Origin: an uncultured Chloroflexaceae bacterium
GTDB lineage: Bacteria; Chloroflexota; Chloroflexia; Chloroflexales; Chloroflexaceae
Direction: 5' to 3'
DNA length: 21,838 bases
Assembly: GCA_937141995.1 (NCBI GenBank)
Contig: CAKZQX010000771.1
Coordinates: forward strand, 1 to 21,838
Below are positions 14,335 to 21,381 of the stretch, one piece after another. A model generated the notes under the pieces. That model did not search any database and was not told where the DNA came from. It saw only the letters and a list, made by a program, of their open reading frames with translations. The position numbers and the translations under genes are program-made. Position 1 is the stretch's first letter. Each line of letters starts with the position of its first letter.

Positions 14335-17300
14335 TAATGACGCGTATCGGCACGGCGGATATTCAGTCCCCAGAACTGAATCCCGATCAGGCGCGGGTCG
14401 TGCAGGCGGGGATCATGTGCGGCCGGTACCCAGGCGCTGCTCTCAAGCCGGAGCAGCAAACTGTCGGTTGCGGGATGTGGCATATGTTCGGGGGCAATGG
14501 ACACGCGATAGGTTGACGCCTCAACACCAAGAGTCCGGCACCCAAGGGACACTTCTTCGCCCTCGGCCAGCGGCCAGGGTGCGGTTTCCGGCAGCAGCGT
14601 CAGGCACACCTGCGCCGGCCCCAGTTGCGCCGGTCGTTCGCCCCCGGCAACACGCAATTCTACCTGCTGTGGTCCGGTCTGCTCTAACCAGGGCAGCCGC
14701 AGCAGCGCATCACCGTTCGTCCAGGCATAGGTGTTATCCGAAGATGCGACAAACCTACCCGGAGTATCCCGGTTAGATTCGGGCAGGTAGAACCCCTGCA
14801 CCTGAGCCGCAAAATCGGTGGCGGTCAAAGGAGCGGGCAACGTGGTAAGCCGGTCAGGCACGCCTTCAACCAGCCGGTAGACGGCAAACGACAGGCGTAG
14901 TGTGGCAATATTGCGTGGCTTCTGGTCAGTCAGTTGTTCAAACTCGGTCACATCCAGCACAAACTCATCGACCGGTTGGAGCGTAAATCCCGGCAGCACA
15001 AACTCGCCCCCGCCGGCACTCAGCACGAGATAGACCTGCCGCCCGGTTCCCTGCCAGGCACGTACCTGCGCGGCCAGCAGATCGGCATAGGCACCGGGAT
15101 GGGTACTCTTGACGGTAAAGGCATCGCGGTTGAAAGCAAAATGTAGTGGTGTTACTACAATATCGGGGACATCCCGCGCCATCGTGTAGACCGGCCCGCC
15201 GCCCCGGAAGAGCAGAATATCATCTTCATCAAACTGCTCGGCAAATGCGGCAAGCTGCGGCAGCGCGCCCGCATACTCGGTGTGTGTATAGATGGGTCGC
15301 CCGGTCCAGACAAAGAAAGCAATCAGGCTAACTGTGAAGAACCCAGAACTGAGCACCGAGAACCGGGAACGGAGAACGGAGAACACGTTTCGCTGTTGCG
15401 TTCGGCGCTTCCCGCTCGGCCAGGTTGCCAGGGCGACCAGCGCGTAGGCCATACTCAAACTAAAGGCCGGGTAAGTGATCGATACAAAGCGGCGCAAGAT
15501 ATAGATGTAAGTCTGGTCGCTAGTACCGTAGGTCTGGCGCACATAGAAGAAGGTACCGAGCAGACTAACGGTCAGAAAGAGCCACGCGCCCCGGCGCATT
15601 CCGCGCCACCACCAGAGCGCAAACCCCAACACGCCCAACCCGACCCCCAGCGGCGAGAGATACCAGCCGACCCGCACAAAATTTGCCAGCGGGATCAGTT
15701 CTTTTTCGCGCACCGGCAACCCGGTCGGCGGTGTAACACCGGAGGGCACATTCTCGGCATATTCGCGCCACCACTCTTTGCCATCATCGTAGAAAATGCG
15801 CGGCAGAGCGATAGGCGCGCCAACATAGCCCTGCAAGCGCATCCAGTTGAAGGTCTGATTGCTGAATGGCCCGGCCCAGGGTCCGCGTTCGGCGCGCAAC
15901 TGCGCGCGGAGGTCGGCAGTCGCAGCAGCATCAATCGCAGTTGCGGCATATTCCGGGTCGCCAAGCAGTACCACGCCGGCCTGATTGCGCGCCACATCGG
16001 GCGACATGCGCCAGGCATTGACATCCGCCTGTACCATGCGCGGATCACGCAGCAGCGGATCATTCCAGCCACCCCGCGTATTGAAGAGGATATCGCTGTC
16101 GATGATCTGGGGGCGGACCAGGTAGGCATAGCCGGCCAGCAGCACAATCCCCAGAGCGGTGCCGCCCAACAGCAGGTTGCGCCGGCGCAACAGCAGCGCC
16201 GCGCCCCGGCGCAGTAGTACCGGCCGGCGACGGAACAGCAGCAGGAGACTCAAGCCCAGGAGCAGCAGGAATAGTTCCTCGCGCAAACCGCCGGAGTTAA
16301 ACGCGTTGTCGGCATTCGCAAAGATAACCTCGCGCAGGGTGGATGTAAAGAAGGGCAACGCCAGATAGGTTGTCAGAGCGTAGTCTTGCAGCCGATCAAA
16401 GCCCGTATCAAAAAAGTAGGCGCGGGCAATAAAGCTGATATGCAACCCGGCATGGACACCCATTGCCCCCAGTCCCAGCGCCAATGCCGTCTGGCCGGCA
16501 TACCAGCGCCGCGTGAGCAAACAGTAGAGCAGGTAGAGCAGCAGCGGCCCGATCACCAGGAAGAAGTCAATTCGGGTCAGCATCAGTTGCCCGAAGGCAA
16601 CTCCTGCCAGCGCCGCATACAAAACCGTTCTGCGCTGATCGTTACCCGCATCAGACTGCTGAAACCGGGCAAAGAAGTAGAGTCCGGCAAAGGTCAAGAA
16701 CTGGGCCGTCTCGGAGGTTGAGTAACGCGAGAGCCAGACTTGAACACTATTGAGCGCCAGCAGGAGAAACGCCAATATTCCCACCCGGCTACCCGCCAGA
16801 CGCCGACCAAGCATGCCCACGCTCCAGGCACCCACCAACCCCATCAACCCGGGCGCAAACAGGCCGCCGTACCGCCCCAGCAGGCTGGTGAGCAGCGCAA
16901 TCCAGGCGGGAAAGAGATGCAGAAACTGCGGCACCACCCGTCCCTCAGCCGCTTCGCCCGCATTGATAAAGAACCCGGCAGTCCGCAGACGCGTGGCAAT
17001 GTAGCGCTGCGGATTCTGTACTCCCAGGAAGTTTGTTAGCGCCTGCTCGGCCGGCGCGCGCAATGCCTCGGCACTGGCCTGGGCTGCCTGCCCAAATTCG
17101 GCCACCAGTTCATCATGCTGCACCAGGCTGCCGGTACGCGCAATGGCAAAGCCGGTGTTGGCATAGACACCCGCATCTCGCCCGCCCAGGACAGTCTCGA
17201 AAGGGCGGATAACCAGCAGCAGAGCAATCAACCCAACCAGCGCAAACGCCAGCAATTCCCAACGTTGATAGACTGGGGGCAGTCGTTTCGGTGGCATCCC

Positions 17301-17558
17301 TCGTTGTCGAGACCAGACCAACAATGCGCCGCTGAAGAGCAGGAGCAGCAGCATGTGCGACCAGAGCGAGAAGTAGCCAATCTCGGCCAGGAGCAGCGCC
17401 AGCCAGCCACTTAGCAGCATGCTGATCACGACCCGCTCATAGTGGCGTTCCAGCAGATCGGCGGTTATCGCAGGACTGACGGCGCGACAGAGCGCCAAGC
17501 CCGGCAGATAAAATAGTAATGGCGTGGCAAGCAGCACAACAAGCAGCATGCGTAGCAT
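14334..17558 (-). CDS. large GT-C-like membrane glycosyltransferase
   Basis: This 1074-residue protein has many membrane helices over about residues 1-760 and a soluble C-terminal domain of about 300 residues. The motif GGRDAGVYANTGFAIA (125-140) follows the second to fourth helices. An acidic residue in that first large outer loop (here D128) is the usual catalytic position of GT-C enzymes such as the PMT/ArnT families, which use lipid-linked sugars. A stretch PLHFAFNRDAFTVKS near residue 810 and the beta-rich end are extracytoplasmic by prediction. The start ATG at 17558 has only a weak ribosome site; ATG 17549 is an alternative. It lies just upstream of the tadE operon on the same strand, so glycosylation of pilins or surface polysaccharide is possible but unproven. 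A heptamer tandem repeat lies inside it. Confidence 0.7.
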   Translation of the reverse strand: MLRMLLVVLLATPLLFYLPGLALCRAVSPAITADLLERHYERVVISMLLSGWLALLLAEIGYFSLWSHMLLLLLFSGALLVWSRQRGMPPKRLPPVYQRWELLAFALVGLIALLLVIRPFETVLGGRDAGVYANTGFAIARTGSLVQHDELVAEFGQAAQASAEALRAPAEQALTNFLGVQNPQRYIATRLRTAGFFINAGEAAEGRVVPQFLHLFPAWIALLTSLLGRYGGLFAPGLMGLVGAWSVGMLGRRLAGSRVGILAFLLLALNSVQVWLSRYSTSETAQFLTFAGLYFFARFQQSDAGNDQRRTVLYAALAGVAFGQLMLTRIDFFLVIGPLLLYLLYCLLTRRWYAGQTALALGLGAMGVHAGLHISFIARAYFFDTGFDRLQDYALTTYLALPFFTSTLREVIFANADNAFNSGGLREELFLLLLGLSLLLLFRRRPVLLRRGAALLLRRRNLLLGGTALGIVLLAGYAYLVRPQIIDSDILFNTRGGWNDPLLRDPRMVQADVNAWRMSPDVARNQAGVVLLGDPEYAATAIDAAATADLRAQLRAERGPWAGPFSNQTFNWMRLQGYVGAPIALPRIFYDDGKEWWREYAENVPSGVTPPTGLPVREKELIPLANFVRVGWYLSPLGVGLGVLGFALWWWRGMRRGAWLFLTVSLLGTFFYVRQTYGTSDQTYIYILRRFVSITYPAFSLSMAYALVALATWPSGKRRTQQRNVFSVLRSRFSVLSSGFFTVSLIAFFVWTGRPIYTHTEYAGALPQLAAFAEQFDEDDILLFRGGGPVYTMARDVPDIVVTPLHFAFNRDAFTVKSTHPGAYADLLAAQVRAWQGTGRQVYLVLSAGGGEFVLPGFTLQPVDEFVLDVTEFEQLTDQKPRNIATLRLSFAVYRLVEGVPDRLTTLPAPLTATDFAAQVQGFYLPESNRDTPGRFVASSDNTYAWTNGDALLRLPWLEQTGPQQVELRVAGGERPAQLGPAQVCLTLLPETAPWPLAEGEEVSLGCRTLGVEASTYRVSIAPEHMPHPATDSLLLRLESSAWVPAAHDPRLHDPRLIGIQFWGLNIRRADTRH
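15336..15384. repeat. seven-copy heptanucleotide tandem repeat inside the glycosyltransferase gene
   Basis: Seven consecutive imperfect heptamers with plus-strand consensus SGAGAAC fill 49 bases: GAAGAAC, CCAGAAC, TGAGCAC, CGAGAAC, CGGGAAC, GGAGAAC, GGAGAAC. On the coding strand they encode roughly residues 725-741 (FSVLRSRFSVLSS), a basic loop between two membrane helices. This resembles the short tandemly repeated heptamers known from cyanobacteria. Confidence 0.75.
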
Positions 17559-17590
17559 CTCAAATACTCATAATCGTAGTCCGGCGGTGG

Positions 17591-17601
17591 ATTATAGCAC
17601 A
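17591..17601 (-). promoter_or_regulatory. extended -10 promoter of the glycosyltransferase gene
   Basis: The minus strand reads TGTGCTATAAT, identical over 11 bases to the cpaB promoter. The predicted start near 17584 is about 26 bases before the ATG. No clear -35 was seen. Confidence 0.65.
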
Positions 17602-17788
17602 AGATGGTTGAGGATGACGAGGATGTAAAAAAAGAAGATTTTCATATACAATTATTATAAATTCAGTTCTGAGACATGGTATACTGTACCGTCAATTGCT
17701 CACAACAAAAATAGTGCTCTCTGCGAGCCATGATAATAATACGGGCGTGATCAGCATCCGGCACGCACATCCGGTACCTGCTTCAGTA

Positions 17789-17817
17789 TTGTTGGAAGCG
17801 TTGTGCTACACTACACT
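17789..17817 (+). promoter_or_regulatory. candidate promoter of the gene at 17859
   Basis: TTGTTG (17789-17794) and TACACT (17812-17817) are separated by 17 bases, placing the start near 17824 and 20 bases before the ribosome binding site GGAGGAG (17844-17850). An extended -10 (TGGTATACT, 17677-17685) further upstream is an alternative with a leader of about 165 bases. Confidence 0.4.
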
Positions 17818-17858
17818 ACTCCAGTGGATTTGATCAGCGCCATGGAGGAGATAGAGAT

Positions 17859-18482
17859 ATGACAGACCCAACCCAGGCTACTGAGTTGGACCTGGTTGTC
17901 GGTTCACTCATTAGTATACAACCGGAAGAAGATCGTGTTGCGTTTGAAGAAGAGCAGGAAACGGTCGCTGAGTGGCAAGACCAATTACGCCAGGAGGGCA
18001 TTCAGGTTGATCTGCTGGCCCAACCCGGCACTGAGGTGTGGGAGGGTGGCATTGAAACCATCGGCGCACTCTACCAACTCAGCCGTCTGGCAACTCACCT
18101 GGAGCAGGGTAACGACATCACCGGAGTACTTGAGGATGGCCCGGTGATCTATGATGAACTTGATCCAGCAGTGACAAATGTATGGGATGGCATAGCGACA
18201 ACGCGCTTTCCCCACCTGGTAAATCTCCAGGGAGTAAACAGTTACTACCTTCCGGCTGATTTCCCTGAGCCGATCATTTTCCCGGTAACAACCGAGGAGG
18301 AGGAACCGGATGAAATCTTCTTCGGCTCATCGGTGCGGCTCCAGCGGGAACTGACGGACCTGGTAGATCTGCTCAAGCAGGGGCAGGTATCCACGCGTAC
18401 CGCCGCCTACCGCTGCCTGAAGGTTCTGCGCGAAGCAACCGCACAGAGCGTACAATATAGTTTGCCCATTATCGTCTGGTAA
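17859..18482 (+). CDS. acidic protein of unknown function
   Basis: I do not recognise this 207-residue protein. It has no signal peptide or membrane helix and is strongly acidic (EEDRVAFEEEQETVAEW near residue 23; TTEEEEPDEIFF near 143). A helical central part (GGIETIGALYQLSRLATHLEQ) is followed by a mixed segment, then a helical region (RLQRELTDLVDLLKQGQVSTRTAAYRCLKVLREA) before a hydrophobic end, LPIIVW. The start ATG has GGAGGAG eight bases upstream. It ends 33 bases before the miaB-like gene and is probably co-transcribed with it. A cytoplasmic role is inferred; no function can be assigned. Confidence 0.7.
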   Translation: MTDPTQATELDLVVGSLISIQPEEDRVAFEEEQETVAEWQDQLRQEGIQVDLLAQPGTEVWEGGIETIGALYQLSRLATHLEQGNDITGVLEDGPVIYDELDPAVTNVWDGIATTRFPHLVNLQGVNSYYLPADFPEPIIFPVTTEEEEPDEIFFGSSVRLQRELTDLVDLLKQGQVSTRTAAYRCLKVLREATAQSVQYSLPIIVW

Positions 18483-18515
18483 ATATGTCATTACATCCGG
18501 GGGCAGGTAAGGATA

Positions 18516-19898
18516 ATGCAAGAAGTTCAATTTATTGACAAACACGCAGCCATGCTTCCTATGCACCGGGAAGATCGGAACACCACGCCACGCAGCCGGC
18601 GCTACTATGTCTGGACAGTCGGCTGTCAGATGAATGTATCCGACTCGGAACGGCTTGAAGCCGCCCTACAGGGTGTTGGCTACAGCCCGGCAACCCGTCC
18701 GCACGAGGCCGGCTTTATTGTGCTCAACTCCTGCAGTGTCCGCGCCAGTGCCGAGGAGCGCATCATTGGGAAGTTGGGCGAACTGCGGCATATCAAGCGC
18801 CGCAATCCTGATACTCGCATTGTGCTCTGGGGATGCATGGTCGGTCCTGAGAATGAGTCCATTTTTAAAGAACGCCTGCCGATGGTTGACTATTTTGTCT
18901 CACCATCAGCGGTTGATCAAGTTGTGTCACTGGCCCCCAACCCAATCTATCAACTGGATGAACCGGTACTACCGGTGCGCGACTGGACGCATTCCCCCAC
19001 ATCGGTCTATGTGCCGATTCAATATGGCTGTAACATGACCTGCTCCTACTGTGTTATTCCCTTGCGCCGTGGGCGTGAACAGAGTCGCCCGCTGGAAGAG
19101 ATTGTCGCAGAAGTTGAGCATATTGTGGCACGGGGCGCGAAAGAGATCACGCTGCTGGGGCAGATTGTGGACTCGTGGGGGCATGACCTGCCGGGGCGGC
19201 CCGAACTGGCCGACCTGCTGACTGCCGTTCACGCAACGCCGCATCTGGCGCGGCTACGGTTCCTGACATCCCATCCGGCATGGATGACCGACCGGCTCAT
19301 TGCTACGGTCGCCGACTTGCCGCGCTGCCAGCACGAGATTAATCTGCCTATCCAGGCCGGGCATGATGCGCTCCTCAAAATGATGCGCCGGGGATATACC
19401 GTCGCACGTTACCGCAACCTGGTGGAGAAAATCCGCACGGCTATGCCTGATATAGCACTGACCACGGATATTATCGTGGGGCATCCGGGTGAGACCCGCG
19501 CCCACTTTGAAGCAACCCTGGCGCTGGTCGAAGAAATCCGCTTCGACAAAGTGCATATCGCCGCGTTCTCGTCACGACCCGGTACACTGGCCGCCGAACA
19601 GGAACACGACCCGATCCTGGCCGTACCTGAAGCGGAAAAACAGGCCCGCCGGCAGGAATTGGAACAACTGCAGGAGTGCCTCGCCACCGAGATCAACCAC
19701 GCATTCCAGGGACGAACCGTCGAAGTCCTGGTCGAAGGCGAGTCTCGAGGCAAATGGCGTGGACGTACCGGGGGGAACAAACTGGTTTTCTTTACCCACC
19801 CTGATGACTGGACCGGACAACTGGTCCAGGTAGAAATCATCCATACCGGCCCATGGTCGCTTCGGGGGCGTCTCGCAAGTACTGAAGCACCTGGTTGA
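18516..19898 (+). CDS. miaB: MiaB-like tRNA methylthiotransferase (radical SAM)
   Basis: This 460-residue protein has the full methylthiotransferase build. The N-terminal UPF0004 domain has three cluster-binding Cys: C37 in VGCQMN, C73 in NSCSVR and C107 in WGCM. The radical-SAM domain has CNMTCSYC (C172, C176, C179), then LPIQAGHDALLKMMRRGYT and TDIIVGHPGET, and a TRAM domain forms the C-terminus (about 398-453). MiaB adds the methylthio group to i6A37 of tRNAs reading UNN codons, using two [4Fe-4S] clusters and S-adenosylmethionine. The VGCQMN and RASAEERI context favours MiaB over MtaB or RimO. One segment departs from the usual pattern: LLGQIVDSWG where LLGQNVNSYG is typical. The start ATG has AAGG close by. 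Confidence 0.88.
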   Translation: MQEVQFIDKHAAMLPMHREDRNTTPRSRRYYVWTVGCQMNVSDSERLEAALQGVGYSPATRPHEAGFIVLNSCSVRASAEERIIGKLGELRHIKRRNPDTRIVLWGCMVGPENESIFKERLPMVDYFVSPSAVDQVVSLAPNPIYQLDEPVLPVRDWTHSPTSVYVPIQYGCNMTCSYCVIPLRRGREQSRPLEEIVAEVEHIVARGAKEITLLGQIVDSWGHDLPGRPELADLLTAVHATPHLARLRFLTSHPAWMTDRLIATVADLPRCQHEINLPIQAGHDALLKMMRRGYTVARYRNLVEKIRTAMPDIALTTDIIVGHPGETRAHFEATLALVEEIRFDKVHIAAFSSRPGTLAAEQEHDPILAVPEAEKQARRQELEQLQECLATEINHAFQGRTVEVLVEGESRGKWRGRTGGNKLVFFTHPDDWTGQLVQVEIIHTGPWSLRGRLASTEAPG

Positions 19899-20001
19899 TT
19901 ATATTATGATTTTAAGTGATGCGATAGTGTATGTAGTACAACCGTCGCCGTCATACAATCAACACTGATGGAGATGGCAACGGCTTGCCAAGGAGTGAGA
20001 G

Positions 20002-20856
20002 TTGGCACGACATGATGAAAAGCAACGGTTGCGCCGCCGGTTGCAAGAGCAGGCCATCGAGTTTGCGGCACACAACCGCTGGAATGAAGCCCTGGAAATA
20101 AATCAGAAGATTTTGACCCTTGGTGAAGATGCCGATACGTTTAATCGGTTGGCAAAGGCCTACATGGAACTGGGGCGTTACAGCGATGCCCATGATAACT
20201 ACCACCAGACACTGCGACTCAACCCGACCAACACCATGGCACGCAAGAATCTGGCCCGCCTCGATGCGCTCCTGGCGCGCGGCATTGAGAGTTCACCCCA
20301 GGCCAGAACCGCGCGTCAGCAAGTTGATCTACGGCTCTTTATCACCGAAACCGGTCGCACTGCGCTGACAACGCTGGTGGATGTTCCGCGTAGTTCAGCC
20401 GTGGATGCGCTGGTCACGGGCGAGAAGATGGAGTTTCGCGTCGAGGGGCGGAATGTGCTGGTTATTGATGCCGACGGCACTATCATTGGTCGCCTTCCGC
20501 CAAAGCTGGGGCAGCGCCTCGCCGAACTGATTAGTGGCGGCAATCGCTATATCGCGGCCATCGCCCAGTCTGATCCTCGCCAGTTACGTTTGCTCATTCG
20601 GGAAACGTATCAGGCTCCCGATCAGCGGGGCCGCATCTCCTTCCCCGGCAAACTGAGCGGCAGCGAGGGGGTCAGCGGATACATTCCCAGTCTGCCCTAT
20701 GAGTATGAGACCGATGACCTGCTTGACGAGGAAGAAGTTATCGACGAGCCGGAGGTCGAAAACGAGTATATCAGCGGTGAAGAGGAAGAAGAGGAGATTC
20801 GCCTCGACTCAATCGAGAAAGATATCAGCGACGATGATGACGCAAATGAAGAATGA
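20002..20856 (+). CDS. TPR protein with acidic C-terminal tail
   Basis: This 284-residue cytoplasmic protein begins with a basic helix and two tetratricopeptide repeats (about residues 14-78: AIEFAAHNRWNEALEINQKIL and FNRLAKAYMELGRYSDAHDNY...LNPTN). A compact beta-rich domain follows (108-205) with the pattern NVLVIDADGTIIGRLPPKLGQRLAELISGGN, which is reminiscent of HIRAN domains, although I cannot confirm this. The last 50 residues are extremely acidic (E and D runs from 237 to 284). The start is TTG at 20002, supported by AAGGAG six bases upstream; no ATG fits. TPRs suggest a protein-binding scaffold. It lies about 100 bases after miaB and may share its transcript. Confidence 0.78.
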   Translation: MARHDEKQRLRRRLQEQAIEFAAHNRWNEALEINQKILTLGEDADTFNRLAKAYMELGRYSDAHDNYHQTLRLNPTNTMARKNLARLDALLARGIESSPQARTARQQVDLRLFITETGRTALTTLVDVPRSSAVDALVTGEKMEFRVEGRNVLVIDADGTIIGRLPPKLGQRLAELISGGNRYIAAIAQSDPRQLRLLIRETYQAPDQRGRISFPGKLSGSEGVSGYIPSLPYEYETDDLLDEEEVIDEPEVENEYISGEEEEEEIRLDSIEKDISDDDDANEE

Positions 20857-20938
20857 TACGCCGCCGGATCTTACAGCCGGACGAGTGCCTATAAGCGTAT
20901 AGTTCGATAGCTACGCGCCGGTTGGCACCGCTGTACTA

Positions 20939-20967
20939 TTGCTATCTGTATACCAAACCACTATACT
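20939..20967 (+). promoter_or_regulatory. candidate promoter overlapping a hairpin, upstream of the gene at 21049
   Basis: TTGCTA (20939-20944) and TATACT (20962-20967) are separated by 17 bases, with the start expected near 20974. That start falls within the left arm of the hairpin at 20970-20998. Confidence 0.5.
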
Positions 20968-20969
20968 CA

Positions 20970-21012
20970 TGCCCAGGCAACGCGATGTTGCCTGGGCAAT
21001 TTGTTCTTGATC
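20970..21012 (+). terminator. probable terminator after the TPR gene
   Basis: TGCCCAGGCAAC (20970-20981) pairs perfectly with 20987-20998 over 12 bp with a 5-base loop. It is followed by AATTTGTTCTT, which is T-rich but interrupted. It lies 114 bases after the TPR stop codon and 50 bases before the next start, so it probably ends the upstream transcript, with moderate efficiency. Confidence 0.6.
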
Positions 21013-21048
21013 GCAGCATGCGTATGCGCGTCAGGCTGGGAGGTACCC

Positions 21049-21381
21049 ATGATAGACGTTTCACACAAAGGGAAATATTTTACTCCCCGTGTTAGCAAGG
21101 AACCCGTCGTGACACTTATTCGGACACACGACTATCTGATCACGGGCAATGTCTACACCCGTCCGGAACACCGGCTCAAGGATGAGCTGAATAGCGACCG
21201 AGAACGCTTCCTGGCGGTTACAGAGGTCCAGGTATACGATCCGACCGGCGAGAAGCTATTGTTTGAGAGTAGTTTCCTGCTCATCGCCTACGATCATATT
21301 GTGTTGATAACCCCCACAGATGCAATCACGCCTACCCCTGAGTCCGCCCAGGCATATAATGGCGTGAAGGAGGACGTATGA
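21049..21381 (+). CDS. small protein of unknown function, coupled to a downstream ATPase
   Basis: This 110-residue protein has the pattern VTLIRTHDYLITGNVYTRPEHRLKDELNSDRERFLAVTEVQVY, suggesting a small beta-barrel-like fold. I recall similar conserved proteins beside AAA ATPases in Chloroflexota (possibly the DUF6812 type), but I cannot confirm the family. There is no signal peptide. The frame runs further upstream, but the ATG at 21049 has GGGAGG five bases before it. Its TGA overlaps the ATG of the next gene (ATGA at 21378-21381), a strong sign of translational coupling and joint function. Confidence 0.7.
   Translation: MIDVSHKGKYFTPRVSKEPVVTLIRTHDYLITGNVYTRPEHRLKDELNSDRERFLAVTEVQVYDPTGEKLLFESSFLLIAYDHIVLITPTDAITPTPESAQAYNGVKEDV

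Larger units (their letters stand above)
17559..17858. other. 300-base divergent intergenic region
   Basis: No gene is supported. It separates the minus-strand glycosyltransferase from the plus-strand gene at 17859 and holds promoters for both: the extended -10 at 17591-17601 (minus), a TGGTATACT at 17677-17685 (plus), and a TTGTTG-17-TACACT at 17789-17817 (plus). The sequence 17620-17665 is strongly AT-rich. Confidence 0.55.

Noticed and set aside
15282..16217. 311-residue plus-strand open frame opposite the glycosyltransferase gene
   Set aside because: It is rich in Gln, Arg, His and Pro, has no ribosome site or recognisable domain, and mirrors a well-supported membrane protein in GC-rich sequence.
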